64,000 nucleotides of DNA from Deinococcus radiopugnans ATCC 19172 (GTDB lineage: Bacteria; Deinococcota; Deinococci; Deinococcales; Deinococcaceae). The stretch lies in contig NZ_VDMO01000005.1 of assembly GCF_006335125.1 (NCBI RefSeq), positions 62,001-126,000 on the forward strand, given 5' to 3'. Positions 33,835 through 43,868 of the stretch are shown piece by piece (the stretch's first letter is position 1; each line of letters begins with the position of its first letter). The notes under the pieces were generated by a model that saw only the letters and a program-made list of their open reading frames with translations, ran no database searches and was not told the DNA's origin. The position numbers were made by a program, and so were the translations under genes.

Positions 33835-36070
33835 CCGTGGCCTCCCGCTGGCCGCGCACCAGCTTCCATTCGATCTCGTCGCCCGGACGCGGCGGAAAGC
33901 CGGTGCGGAAGGCGATAAAGCCCAGTTCGGTGATGGGCTGGACCGCCGTGACATTCCAGCCGCGTACGATGCGGGCCAGCGCCCCTCCCGGCTTGCCGGC
34001 CAGCATGACGGCCCGCCCGGAAGCGTAGTCGGCCAGCAGGTCATCGCGCGCCGCCTGGTTCGGCTTGCCCAGCAGGTAATCGGGCCGCGAAAGGGTCAGA
34101 GTGGAGGTGATGACCGTCTCCCCCTCGGCCTGACCCATTCGCAACTCGCGTACGCGCCCGGAGTCCTGACCCTCGCCAAACGACACCCACGTTCCCGGCA
34201 GGTAGCCCAGCGGCAGTGGGACGCTCAGACTCGTGATGAGGCGGCCCCAGTCGCGGGCCAGCAGCAGCGTGCCTACGGGAATCAGCGCCTCGGGTTCGAG
34301 GAAGGCAATCTGCGTCTCCTGGGCGTCCGCAAAGCCCGCGTCACCCACACGGAACACTGCGCCTGTCGGGTCCAGAATCTCCTTGAGGTCACAGGCGTTG
34401 CAGTCGTAGCTGGGCGGGGCCTGATCGGTGATGCGCGGCGCGTCCGGCGAGGCACGGGCGACGCTGGCCGTACGGATGGCCTCGCCGCTCTCGGCATCGT
34501 AGACCGGTACCAGCGTTTGCCCGCTGACGCCGGGGGTATGCAGCCAGCGCCCGCCCCCAATCGGCTGCCACTGTTCGGTCTGAGTCGTGACAGTGTATTC
34601 GCGCGCCTCCAGCGGCCCGCGCTCGTCAGGGGTCAGTTCGGCGCCGTCCTGCTTGAGACTGGCGAGACGGCGGGTGGACGTGGTCTTGGCCGCCAGATAC
34701 CCCTGCGGGCTGTAGCGGTAGGTGGTCACGGTGGTTTCGTCCGAGACGAGGTCGCCCACGGAGAGACTGCGGTACAGGCCTGGGCCGTAGACCTGAAAGC
34801 TCCCGCCGACGGTCTGCGCGTCGAACGCCCAGGATTTGCTCTCGGTGATCTCCAGCATGGGCCGCCCCGGACAGGCGGGGTCATAGGTGGTCCGGCTGCG
34901 CTTGTATCCGGTGGCGACGCCACGCCACAGCCGGTAGAACGGCTCGTCACCCACCGTCTCATTGACCTCAATGTCGTCGGTGGTGATTTCAACGGTTGAA
35001 ACCATCTGGCCGCCGCTTTTCTTGTACCCGCGCTGGATGCGCGCTGTACCTGCGCTTTCGGGCGGGTCATACCACTCCTGTTCCGGCAGCAGTTCGCGCG
35101 CCACCTCGGCAGCGGCCGGGTCACTGCCGAGCATGGCCAGGATGATCTCGGGCTTGAGCGGCAGCGGTTGATCGGCGCCCGTGAGGGTCAACCGGACGGG
35201 CGTTTGCAATAGCTCGCGCCCCTGCGACAGTTGGGTGATCCAGTCCGGCGAAATGTACGGTCCGCCGCGTGTGTCTACCGGGTCCGCAAACCGGCCCACG
35301 AAGCGCCGGGCCTGTGGGTCCGGCAGCATGTAGATCCCCATGCCCAGTAGTCCATACGTCGCGTCCCACACGTCCATTGGTGTCAAGCCCTCGGTGCTGA
35401 ATTCCTTGCGCCCCTCTTCGAAAAACGACTTAGCCAGCGGATCGAACTCCAGCGAGAAATCGCCGTACCGCCGCATAATCTCGTGGACAAGGGTGCTGAT
35501 GTTCTGCCGCTGGCGCACGTTCAGGCAGGGGTCTGGCGTGGGGTTTTGCTTCCAGTGGATCATTTCTTCCAGCGGGAGGCGCTTGAGGATGGTGGCCACG
35601 CTCTCCTTGAACCGGAAGGTGGTCCGGAAGGCGCCCACATCTTCCTGGGGTTCTTGCCCCATGTTCTGAAAGGTCCGCGTGGGCAGCCGTGCCAGGGTGC
35701 TGCCGCCCGCCGACTGCGCCTCGGCGTTCAGGATGACCGTCGGCATGGACGTGCCGAACAGGCCGCGCACCACGGCCGTCAGTTCCTCGTCCTGCCCGGT
35801 GTGGCTGTAGTCCCAGGACAGGACCGGCCCGGGCAGTCCGCTGAGTTGCGCGTGATAGAGAGTGGCCGCCCCGCCGTACGTGACCGCCAGCGGCAAGCTC
35901 TGGGCCTGAAACGGGACGCTGCTGGTGATGTAGTCCGGGCTGGAGCGGGCTACGAAGAGGGCGCCGCGCGTCACCACCTGAGCAGTGGCGGCCGTGAACG
36001 TCGCGGGCGGCCCCTGAATGAAGCCGGACGGATCGCTGGCGGGGCCTCCGCCGAGAATCAGAATCGGCAT
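33824..36070 (-). CDS. Large tail-tip protein, 748 aa
   Basis: Long structural protein following the tape measure and two small tail genes, the place of distal-tail/hub proteins. Sequence features: a beta-rich start (TFTAATAQVVTRGALFVARS), a helical region with PLEEMIHWKQNPTPDPCLNV, and a C-terminal part with CNAC (residue about 560). No family is recognised with certainty. Confidence 0.6.
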   Translation of the reverse strand: MPILILGGGPASDPSGFIQGPPATFTAATAQVVTRGALFVARSSPDYITSSVPFQAQSLPLAVTYGGAATLYHAQLSGLPGPVLSWDYSHTGQDEELTAVVRGLFGTSMPTVILNAEAQSAGGSTLARLPTRTFQNMGQEPQEDVGAFRTTFRFKESVATILKRLPLEEMIHWKQNPTPDPCLNVRQRQNISTLVHEIMRRYGDFSLEFDPLAKSFFEEGRKEFSTEGLTPMDVWDATYGLLGMGIYMLPDPQARRFVGRFADPVDTRGGPYISPDWITQLSQGRELLQTPVRLTLTGADQPLPLKPEIILAMLGSDPAAAEVARELLPEQEWYDPPESAGTARIQRGYKKSGGQMVSTVEITTDDIEVNETVGDEPFYRLWRGVATGYKRSRTTYDPACPGRPMLEITESKSWAFDAQTVGGSFQVYGPGLYRSLSVGDLVSDETTVTTYRYSPQGYLAAKTTSTRRLASLKQDGAELTPDERGPLEAREYTVTTQTEQWQPIGGGRWLHTPGVSGQTLVPVYDAESGEAIRTASVARASPDAPRITDQAPPSYDCNACDLKEILDPTGAVFRVGDAGFADAQETQIAFLEPEALIPVGTLLLARDWGRLITSLSVPLPLGYLPGTWVSFGEGQDSGRVRELRMGQAEGETVITSTLTLSRPDYLLGKPNQAARDDLLADYASGRAVMLAGKPGGALARIVRGWNVTAVQPITELGFIAFRTGFPPRPGDEIEWKLVRGQREATGAR

Positions 36071-36073
36071 GGC

Positions 36074-36427
36074 TTAGCCGTACTTGAACTTGAGAACGGA
36101 CTGCGCCTGCATGACGCCCTCGCTCTCGGGGGGAACCACATAACTGGCCTCGCCCGAGAGGACCGCGCCGGGGGCCAGGATGCCCAGGTCATCGGCGTCT
36201 GCCTCGGTGAGCGCGGTCACGCCCACCGCACCGAAGCTCAAGCTCAGGGCGCCGTCCGAGGTGGCCGCGTTCTCCACCCAGACCTTGATGTTCACGCCCA
36301 CCGTGCCCGTGTTCTGGAAGCGGATAGGGACGGGTGCGCTGCTGGTGCCGGGCAGCACAGTCCCGAAGTCAAAAGCCGCCAGCGGCGTGCCGTCGGCGGC
36401 GTGCAATTCAACTGCTCTGGGCATCAT
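36074..36427 (-). CDS. Small Ig-like tail protein, 117 aa
   Basis: Beta-sandwich look with DFGTVLPGTSSAPVPIRFQN, the pattern of Ig-like or ASH-type decorations in phage structural proteins. Located among tail-tip genes. Function inferred from position. Confidence 0.55.
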   Translation of the reverse strand: MMPRAVELHAADGTPLAAFDFGTVLPGTSSAPVPIRFQNTGTVGVNIKVWVENAATSDGALSLSFGAVGVTALTEADADDLGILAPGAVLSGEASYVVPPESEGVMQAQSVLKFKYG

Positions 36428-36807
36428 GCCTCCTGGGGAATGTAGATGGTGAAGTTGTAGTTGGCGTACGCGCTCTGGCGCTTCGGCTCGAAGACAGCGT
36501 CGCCGTCAAATAGGCAGCCGGTGAAGGTGCCCGCTGTCTCGTAGCCCTCTCCAAATGTGACCGTGAAGGCAGCGCCAGCAGTCAGCGCTTGCAACGCGGC
36601 CACCTGGTCTGAGAGCAGGACCCATTCCGGTCCAGGAGAGGTGATCTGAATGCGGCGGGCGGTGCGGTGGCCGCGCGTGTGCATGACCGTGCCGTTGATG
36701 CTCACGGCCTCCATCACGCTGCGCCCGCCGCCGGTGCGCCTCACTGCCTGGGGCGGCACCGTGGGGTTGAGTTCGACGCCGCCGATGGTCAGTTGGTAAC
36801 GTTTCAT
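36424..36807 (-). CDS. Distal tail-like protein, 127 aa
   Basis: MKRYQLTIGGVELNPTVPPQ and on; directly downstream of the tape measure. Beta-rich with GHRTARRIQITSPGPEW and VTFGEGYETAGTFTGCLFDG. Size and place fit small tail-tip components such as baseplate/distal adaptor proteins. GGAGG supports the ATG at 36807 over a GTG nine bases earlier. Confidence 0.6.
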   Translation of the reverse strand: MKRYQLTIGGVELNPTVPPQAVRRTGGGRSVMEAVSINGTVMHTRGHRTARRIQITSPGPEWVLLSDQVAALQALTAGAAFTVTFGEGYETAGTFTGCLFDGDAVFEPKRQSAYANYNFTIYIPQEA

Positions 36808-39800
36808 GGCGGGCACCTCCGCCCGGAACGCCGGGCACGGTCTTCAAGTTTCCGGATGGCGATGTCGGCCACCACCTCTGGCGACTGGCCGGGCGCACCG
36901 TTGACGGTCAGGTGGTAGGTGTCTCCGGCGTAGTTGTTGATTGGAGCGGTGGCGCTGGGCCTCGCACTGGCCAGCGAGCCGACGACTTCCCGGCCTACCT
37001 CCCGGCCGATAGACCGGGCAGCGTCACCCGTGACCATGACAGGCTGCACTTCCGGCAGTTTGGGGGGAGCGAGCCTGGATGCGAGCTGGTCCAGCGCCCT
37101 GAGATCAAAGGTGAAAGGGGTGACCGGGGCGGTCACCACGCGCGGGGGCAGGGTAGGCACTGCAGGAGCAGCCACCCGTCCGGCAATTTCCCGGTCCACC
37201 AGGGTCTGCTGCTGCCGCTCCAGGCTGTCTTGTTGCAGGGCGGCGGTCAGGCTGGCCACGGTGCTTTCCAGGGCCGCCACCAGCCGGTCTGTTCCTGCGT
37301 CGAACGTCTCGGCGGCCCCCTGGAGCGTCAGGGCGTTCTCGGCCTCCTGATCGATGATGCGGGCTCGCTCAGCCAGCGTCACGGCCTCACGGTCATACTG
37401 GATGCCCAGAGCGTCCACCACGTTGGAGAGTCGCTGGGTTTCGCGCTGGCCGAGATCCGACACCCGGACGCCGTTCTTGCCCAGCACCTCAATCTGACGG
37501 GTGTAGCGTTCCTGCTGTCTGGTCAGCTCCTCGGTGGCGCGGGCGATCTGTTCGGGCTGACCGCCGGAGAGCGCCTGCGCCAGTTCACGCTGAGCCGCGT
37601 CGCGTCGCTGGGCGATCGCCGCCAGACGCTCTTGCTCTCTGGCGGCGTTGAAGGGGGCGGTGTCCCCATAAGCCACCTGCCGCAACTTGTCGCCGGCGTC
37701 GCGGACCCCGTCCATCTGAGAGATCAGCGTGCGGTATTCGTTGGCCAGATTGCGGACAGCGCTGCGGTGGTTGCCCACTGCGTCCGCTACGGCGTCGGTG
37801 GCCGTCTTCAATTTCTCCAGGTTGGCCGAACTGCCGACCTGCTCCGCATCCCGTCTGGCCTGGGCATAGTCCCGCTCGGCGGCGGTCAGCACGCGGCGCG
37901 ATTCGGCAATCTGGCGGGTGGCCACCGTGACTCGGTTGGACTCGGCGCTCCCTCCAGCCAGTGCTTCGGCCAGGCGGCCCTCGGCCAGTTCCAGCACCTC
38001 GGTCAATCGGGCTGCGGCCAGTCGGGTTTCATTCAGCTTGCGCTGCTGTTCCTCCTCTTTAAGCAGCAGTTCAATTCGCTTCTGGCCCAGTGCCGCGCGG
38101 CCCGCCGCCCCCAGATCGTCCCGGCTCAGCTGGGCCTCGGTCAGGTCCAGCCGCTCGCGGGTCAGCCGCAGCTCCAGCGCCGCGCTGGCGACCGCGTCGT
38201 CGGCGCTTCCGGCGAGCTGGGCGAGCCCCCTACTCCGGGCCTCGGCCACGTCCTGCAATTTGTTCTGCAACTCCAACTCGCGGCCCAGATCGTCCAGGGC
38301 CTGCTGACGCAGCTCCTGTTGCCGCTTGCGCGGGTCCTGGGGTGCGCTGATGCTGGGCGCCGATAGGGGCTGTGGGGTGGGCGCCTGGAGGACTTTGGAT
38401 TGAGCTGCCGCGTACGCCTGGGCGAACGCCAGTCGGGCCTGGGCCTGTTCGGTCTGGGCCGCTTCCAGGGCCAGTTGGTTGCCCGCCGCTTCCACGCGGC
38501 GGTTGGCGATTAGCAGTTCCTGCGCGGCGATCTGCAGGGTGAGCTGGGCGGTGGCCGCCTCGTTATCGGCGAGGCCATTGGCGATCAGCCGGGTTTGGGC
38601 CTGGGCCTGGTACAGCTTCAACCGGCGCTCGTCAGCGTCGATGGGAGCGCTGGCCTCCTGTTGTGTCAGGTCTGCTATTTGCCCCAGGAGGATGAAGCGC
38701 TGCGCCACCAGGGCGTTGCGTTTCTCCTCCTGGCCTTCGGCAGCGATCTGACCGTCCAGTTCCCGCAGCCGGGCCTGGGCGACTGCGAGTTGTTTCTGGC
38801 GGGCGGCCTCCAGTTCACCGGCGGTGCGGGCCACCTTTTCGGCGTACTGCGCCTCGGCGTCCCGGCGGTCCAGGGCGCTTACGCGCAGGCTCTGCTGCTG
38901 GGCCTGCTGGTCTTTCAGGGCCAGGGCCTGATCGTGCTGAATACTTCTGATCTTCTCCTCCACGGCAGCGCGTTCCTGCGCTGTCAGGTTCACGCCCCCC
39001 AGACCGGCGAGTTGCTGGGACAGGAGGGTGAGCTGCTTCTCGCGCTCGGCGCTGATCTGCTGGGCGATGATGAATAGTTCGGCGTCCGACGCGGCCAGAT
39101 CGCGCGACTGCTGCAACTCCTGAACACGGGACTGGCTCTGTTCGACGGGCCGGTTCGCTTCCCCAACTCGGGCCAGTCGCACGGCCTCGGCGGCTTGACG
39201 GGCGTCGTTTTCCTGCTGGACGAGGCGCTGTTTTTCGCCCGCCTGGAAGGCGCCGCTCAGCTGATTCAGGTTGGCGTAGTACTCACGCCAGATGGCCGTC
39301 CGCTCGTCGGCGCTCAGTTTGGTATCGCTCAGTGCCCGGTCACGGCTGCTCACGAGGCGCTGCTGGTCCTGGAGGTACTGGGCCTGCGCCGCAGCCTCCA
39401 CCAATCGGGCGCGTTCACCCAGCGCCTCAGCCTCGATTTCTGCGGTCTGGACCGCATTGTCCTCGACACGGGCCAGCCGCCGCGCCAGATCCAGCTCGTA
39501 GCGGGCCGCCTGGTTGTCGCGTCCGGCCTGCTCGGCAGCGAACTGGGCGTCCTGCGCCTTCAGATAGGCGTCGGCGATGCGCTGGGCGCGTGCGGTGGCC
39601 TCCAGGGCATCCTCCTGGGCGTAGCGCTGTTGCAAGGCGCGGGCTTGCTGTTGCGCGGCTTCCAGGACGGCCTGCTGCTGGGCCGGATAGTCGCGCAAGG
39701 CCTCCAGCCGATCGGTCAGCGTTTGCTGGAAGTCGGCCAGCTCCTTCTCGCGTTCGGCCTGGCGCTTCTGACCTTCGTCCTGAATGGCCGCAATCTCGGC

Positions 39801-42800
39801 GGCGCGGGCCGTGTCGCGGGCCGATTGCACCAGCTTCTCGGTCTCGCTTACCTCGGCAACGCGCTGACGGTCCTGCTCCAGCCGTTTGGCAGCGAGTTGC
39901 CGGTCACCGGCGGCCTGCACGCGCCCCTGCGCCTCGGGATCATCCGCCAGCGCGGCCACTTTCTCAGCGATGCTGGCTTTCAGGTCCAGGAGCTCAGCGG
40001 CGCGGATGGCCTCCCGCTTGACCCGGCCATCGGCCATGGCAGCAATTGTGCCGTCACGGGCGCTGGTCTCGGCATCCACGATGAGTCGGGCGGTCTCGCG
40101 TGCCTCGGCCAGCCGAGCGCGATTCTGCTCGCTCTGCTTGGCCGCAATTTCAAGCTCGCCAGCAGCCTGTACCCCTGCCTGTGCCGCCGCGTCACCGGCC
40201 AGGGCCGCCACCCGGTCTGCCACATCCCGGCGCACGCTGGCCAGCTCCTGAGCGCGCAGGGCTTCCCGCTTGGCCAGACCGTCTTCCATACCCTCGATGA
40301 CGGCGGAAGCGGCGCGGTTCTCGGCCTCTACGACACGCCTGCCATTGTCGATGGTCAGCTGGCGGTCTTCCTCGGCCCAGCCGCGGCGCTTGGCCGCGAT
40401 GATCTGGCGGGTGTCCTCTTCGAGTTGCTGCTGCTGTTCCGGGAAGTCGGCCAGGGCGGCAATCCGCTCGTCGGCGTCACGCTGCACGGCCAGGAGTTCC
40501 TGCTGACGCAGGGCCGTTTTCTTGGCCTGGCCCTCCCGCATGGCTGCAATCTCAGCGTCTTGGACCTCGACGGCCGAGCGCTTCGCGACGTCCAGGGCCT
40601 CGTCGGCGTAGCGCTTGCGAATCGACGCCCGCTCGGCCTCCTGCCCGGCGTCAAGCTGGGCCAGTCCCTGACGCAGGGCCGGGGTCTGGGCCGGATCCAT
40701 CAGTTTGCCCTCCACCACGAAAGGCTTCTTGAACTCCTCGCGCAATTGAGCGAAATCCCGGCCCACGCGGGCCAGATCGGCTTGCATGTCGGACAGCCCT
40801 TCAATCTTCAGGTTGAACGCGCGGCCTTCCAGGGCCCGTTGCAGCTCGCGCACGGCTTTGGTCTGATCTTCGGTCAGCTTGAGGTTCAGCTGGCCCCGGC
40901 GCTGCGCTTCGGTGAACAGGCGGGTAACCTCGCCTCTCGCATCCACCAGCGCACCCTGATAGCGCGCGACTGCCTCCTCGTTGACCTTGTAGATGCGCTC
41001 GCCGAACGCCGTGACGCCCACCAGATCGCCTTGCTGGGCATCACTGAGCTGCTGCTGGATGATCAGCACGCGGGCCTGCGCTCGGCTCAGCTCGGTGCCC
41101 TCCTTGGTCAGAGCCGCGACGCGCTTCATGGTGGCGTCAAAGCTGGACTGATTGGCCTCGTCAATCTGATCGTAGATGGCCTGGGTTTCCTTGATCAGCT
41201 TGACCGAGAAATACCCCACGCCAGCGGCCAGTGCGGCTACGCCAGCCACAGCGGCCACCAGTCCTACCGTGACCGCGCCGAGGGCAGTGGTGAAGAGGGT
41301 GGTGTTGGCGACAGCGGTTAGAAACGCTCTGCTGAACACGGTTGTGGCGCCGGTGGCCAGCAGAGTGTTGCTGATGTAGGTGGTGAGGCGCGCTGATGTG
41401 CTGGCATAGAACGTTCGGGCTTTTTCCGCCAGATTGGTGTAGGCGTCGGCGTTCTGCGCGATGTTGTCGGCCCCCTCGCCCAACGCCTGTGCACCTGAGG
41501 CCAGCCCATCGGAGGCGGCCTTGACCCCTTTCAAACCATCTCGAATGGTGGCGTACCCCTTTGCCAGATTGGATACCGGACCGGCCAGAAAGCCCACGGC
41601 GACAGCGGACGCACCCAGGATGGCCACGGTGTTCTTGCCCACTTCCGGCAGATCGTTGAACACATCCAGGAACTTGGTCACGATGCGGATCCCGTTGGTC
41701 AGCAGGGGAATAAAGGCCTCGCCCAGCTTCTTGCCCGCCTCGTCGAAGGCCCGGCTGGTGCCGCTCAGGTTGCCCGACACGCCGCCCAGCAGGGCGGAGA
41801 GATCGCCCACCTCGTCGGAGGTGGCAGCGGTGATCAGGTTGACGGCGGCCTGCGCGCGGGCCTGTTTGTCCAGCGCGTCCACCGTGGTGTTTCTGGCCTT
41901 GGCCTCGCGCTGCAGGAACGTGCTGAGGTTCTCCGAGACGCCGATTTCGTTGAGGCGTGCGGACGTGCCGCTGGTCACGGCGTCCACCAGGGCGTCCACA
42001 CCATCGGCGGCGCTGCGTCCGGCAGCCAGCGCCGAAGCTCCTGCGCCTTCCAGCGAGGTATAGGCCTGCTCCAGCGTGAAGCCCTGACGCAACAGGCCGC
42101 GAATGCCCTCGCGGGCCGTATCGGCCGTCAGGCCCAGCGTGTCCTGCAGGCGGTTCACCGTTTCGGCAGCCACCCCCACGTCCTGGCCGGTCTTCTCGAT
42201 GGTCTTTCCGAACAGCCCCTGGGCGATCCGCGCGCTGTCGCTGGCCTTGGCCAGCCCAAAGATGTTATTGGCCGCCAGTCCCGCCTGCGAGCCGTACTGC
42301 TGCAGCGCGCTGCCTACGCCCAGCTTGACCTGCGAGGCCAGCCCGAGGCGGGTAATTTCGCCTCTTGCTGCTGCTGCGGTGGTCTGAGCCAGGCGGTTGG
42401 CGTTGGCCACCTTTTGGGCTTCGCGGGAGTACTCGCCGAAGTTCTCGCGTGCCTCGGTGCCCACCTTCTCCAACTCGCGAGAGAGCCGGGCCATCTCTAC
42501 AGACAGTTTGGCCGTTTCCTGTGGCGTGGCCTCGCCGAATCCGGCCTGGAAGTCGGCGCGGGTGATCTTTACTGCGCGGTCCAACTCATCGATCCGGGCA
42601 CGCAGGGCGCTGGCCTGAGCTTCGAAGACAGCGGCGCTCTGCTTGGCGCTGTTGGCCCCCAGGCTGAAGGCCCCGAAGGTGTCGTCGATGCGGCGCTGCA
42701 TGTCGGTGGGGAGTGATTCCTGAATGGCGTCCCGAATGGCGCGGGTGGCCTTCTGGACGTCCTTGGCTGCGCTCAGATCGGCAGTGAGGCGGATGGTGCC

Positions 42801-42914
42801 CATGCGCTTGCCCAGCTCCTGTACGGCGGCCAGATCAGCGCGGACGGTCTTGATGCCCTGCCGGAACTCGGAAGTGTCCAGCGTGGCCTTGCCGGAGAGG
42901 TTGGGGAGGGTCAT
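36804..42914 (-). CDS. Tail tape measure protein, 2036 aa
   Basis: N-terminal 300 residues include the tape-measure/TMP domain (SVEMARLSRELEKVGTEARE, QLVLG-like helices and VTSGTSARLNEIGVSE). A hydrophobic stretch near 500-560 (TTLFTTALGAVTVGLVAAVA) is typical for the membrane-inserted part. Then over 1000 residues of coiled coil with roughly 70-aa repeats (for example MADGRVKREAIRAAELLDLK and VAALADDPEAQGRVQAAGDR). With about 0.15 nm per residue known for siphophages, the tail would be near 300 nm. AGGAG precedes the ATG at 42914. Confidence 0.93.
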   Translation of the reverse strand: MTLPNLSGKATLDTSEFRQGIKTVRADLAAVQELGKRMGTIRLTADLSAAKDVQKATRAIRDAIQESLPTDMQRRIDDTFGAFSLGANSAKQSAAVFEAQASALRARIDELDRAVKITRADFQAGFGEATPQETAKLSVEMARLSRELEKVGTEARENFGEYSREAQKVANANRLAQTTAAAARGEITRLGLASQVKLGVGSALQQYGSQAGLAANNIFGLAKASDSARIAQGLFGKTIEKTGQDVGVAAETVNRLQDTLGLTADTAREGIRGLLRQGFTLEQAYTSLEGAGASALAAGRSAADGVDALVDAVTSGTSARLNEIGVSENLSTFLQREAKARNTTVDALDKQARAQAAVNLITAATSDEVGDLSALLGGVSGNLSGTSRAFDEAGKKLGEAFIPLLTNGIRIVTKFLDVFNDLPEVGKNTVAILGASAVAVGFLAGPVSNLAKGYATIRDGLKGVKAASDGLASGAQALGEGADNIAQNADAYTNLAEKARTFYASTSARLTTYISNTLLATGATTVFSRAFLTAVANTTLFTTALGAVTVGLVAAVAGVAALAAGVGYFSVKLIKETQAIYDQIDEANQSSFDATMKRVAALTKEGTELSRAQARVLIIQQQLSDAQQGDLVGVTAFGERIYKVNEEAVARYQGALVDARGEVTRLFTEAQRRGQLNLKLTEDQTKAVRELQRALEGRAFNLKIEGLSDMQADLARVGRDFAQLREEFKKPFVVEGKLMDPAQTPALRQGLAQLDAGQEAERASIRKRYADEALDVAKRSAVEVQDAEIAAMREGQAKKTALRQQELLAVQRDADERIAALADFPEQQQQLEEDTRQIIAAKRRGWAEEDRQLTIDNGRRVVEAENRAASAVIEGMEDGLAKREALRAQELASVRRDVADRVAALAGDAAAQAGVQAAGELEIAAKQSEQNRARLAEARETARLIVDAETSARDGTIAAMADGRVKREAIRAAELLDLKASIAEKVAALADDPEAQGRVQAAGDRQLAAKRLEQDRQRVAEVSETEKLVQSARDTARAAEIAAIQDEGQKRQAEREKELADFQQTLTDRLEALRDYPAQQQAVLEAAQQQARALQQRYAQEDALEATARAQRIADAYLKAQDAQFAAEQAGRDNQAARYELDLARRLARVEDNAVQTAEIEAEALGERARLVEAAAQAQYLQDQQRLVSSRDRALSDTKLSADERTAIWREYYANLNQLSGAFQAGEKQRLVQQENDARQAAEAVRLARVGEANRPVEQSQSRVQELQQSRDLAASDAELFIIAQQISAEREKQLTLLSQQLAGLGGVNLTAQERAAVEEKIRSIQHDQALALKDQQAQQQSLRVSALDRRDAEAQYAEKVARTAGELEAARQKQLAVAQARLRELDGQIAAEGQEEKRNALVAQRFILLGQIADLTQQEASAPIDADERRLKLYQAQAQTRLIANGLADNEAATAQLTLQIAAQELLIANRRVEAAGNQLALEAAQTEQAQARLAFAQAYAAAQSKVLQAPTPQPLSAPSISAPQDPRKRQQELRQQALDDLGRELELQNKLQDVAEARSRGLAQLAGSADDAVASAALELRLTRERLDLTEAQLSRDDLGAAGRAALGQKRIELLLKEEEQQRKLNETRLAAARLTEVLELAEGRLAEALAGGSAESNRVTVATRQIAESRRVLTAAERDYAQARRDAEQVGSSANLEKLKTATDAVADAVGNHRSAVRNLANEYRTLISQMDGVRDAGDKLRQVAYGDTAPFNAAREQERLAAIAQRRDAAQRELAQALSGGQPEQIARATEELTRQQERYTRQIEVLGKNGVRVSDLGQRETQRLSNVVDALGIQYDREAVTLAERARIIDQEAENALTLQGAAETFDAGTDRLVAALESTVASLTAALQQDSLERQQQTLVDREIAGRVAAPAVPTLPPRVVTAPVTPFTFDLRALDQLASRLAPPKLPEVQPVMVTGDAARSIGREVGREVVGSLASARPSATAPINNYAGDTYHLTVNGAPGQSPEVVADIAIRKLEDRARRSGRRCPP

Positions 42915-42952
42915 GTGCAACTCCTGTCAGGCGGGATGCGTAAGTTGGAAGG

Positions 42953-43414
42953 ATGAACGTCAGTGAGCAAGAGCGCGCACGGAACCGCGCTGAACATGCT
43001 GAGGTGGCCGAACGCGTTATGGCGGCGCGGGAGGCCATTCCGGTAGGCACCGTGACGGGTCCGTGGCGCTGGACAGTGCCTTTCCTGCTGATCGGCGGCT
43101 TCTTTGGGGCAATTTGGCTGGGTGGGGCCTTGCTGCCGGCGCGTTCGGCTCCAGTTCCACTCGCGCTCTCACAGGCCAGCCCCACAGACATTCAAACCGG
43201 CTGCGAGGCGATGATCAGCCGCGAACTGGATGCCCCCTCCACGGCCCGTTTTCCCCGTGCCGAGACACCCAACTACATTGATGATCGTTGGATTTATAGC
43301 GATGTAATGGACGCCCAAAATACCTTCGGGGCCACGGTGCATCGCCAGTTCATCTGTACGGTGACTGGCGCAACCGTTGCGGAGGGCAAGGTTAGAGCTG
43401 GCTTTACACCATAG
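42953..43414 (+). CDS. Plus-strand cargo gene, single-span membrane protein
   Basis: A 153-aa protein with a charged cytoplasmic N-terminus (SEQERARNRAEHAEVAERVM), one membrane helix (VPFLLIGGFFGAIWLGGALL) and an external domain with two Cys (QTGCEAMIS, RQFICTVTG). It is inserted on the opposite strand between tape measure and gp10-like gene, a standard moron position. Could be a lysogeny-expressed exclusion protein. Overlaps the convergent gene by 11 bases. Confidence 0.7.
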   Translation: MNVSEQERARNRAEHAEVAERVMAAREAIPVGTVTGPWRWTVPFLLIGGFFGAIWLGGALLPARSAPVPLALSQASPTDIQTGCEAMISRELDAPSTARFPRAETPNYIDDRWIYSDVMDAQNTFGATVHRQFICTVTGATVAEGKVRAGFTP

Positions 43415-43868
43415 CCGCCCGCACCTTCTCCCCGAACAGCTGCTGGAGCCGGTAGAAGGCGAAGGCCTGCGCCCCCGTAAGCACCGGCCCTGGTAGGTAC
43501 CACTGCTGCCCGCTACGCCCGAAGGTGATCGGCTCGGTGGGATCCGGATTCTCCAGCGCGATGCCCTGCAGGCCGAGCAAACTGAACCCGCGGCCCGTCT
43601 CCACATACAGCGCGTACTCGGTGCTGTTGCTGACGGTGACGCTGGCCAGGTTACGGCTCGCCTGTGCCCTGGCATCCAGCCCACGCAGGTAGTCCTGCGT
43701 TCGCTGGTAAGCGCCTCGAGCCGTGCTGTAAATATTCAGCCGTGCCCCCAGAATCGCATGCCCCAGGGCCTCGCCCCGCACCTGTTCGGCAATCTGCGGC
43801 AGCTCGTCGCAGGCTGCCTCTAGTTTCGCCAGGACGGCCTGAAGTTCTCTGTCGTCGAAGGTGATCAT
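43404..43868 (-). CDS. HK97 gp10-like head-tail/tail protein, 154 aa
   Basis: MITFDDRELQAVLAKLEAAC and on with ALYVETGRGFSLLGLQGIA: the E-x-G-R/T-x-x pattern is typical for HK97-gp10/tail-completion proteins. Here it lies downstream of the tail chaperone and before the tape measure, an unusual place for gp10. ATG at 43868 overlaps the chaperone extension stop. Confidence 0.6.
   Translation of the reverse strand: MITFDDRELQAVLAKLEAACDELPQIAEQVRGEALGHAILGARLNIYSTARGAYQRTQDYLRGLDARAQASRNLASVTVSNSTEYALYVETGRGFSLLGLQGIALENPDPTEPITFGRSGQQWYLPGPVLTGAQAFAFYRLQQLFGEKVRAAMV

Noticed and set aside
36912..38366. 484-aa plus-strand ORF at the tape-measure C-terminus
   Set aside because: Antisense shadow; the tape measure frame is continuous and conserved in style.
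39195..41321. 708-aa plus-strand ORF inside the tape measure
   Set aside because: Leu/Gly-rich antisense of a coiled-coil gene; no ribosome site or domain.
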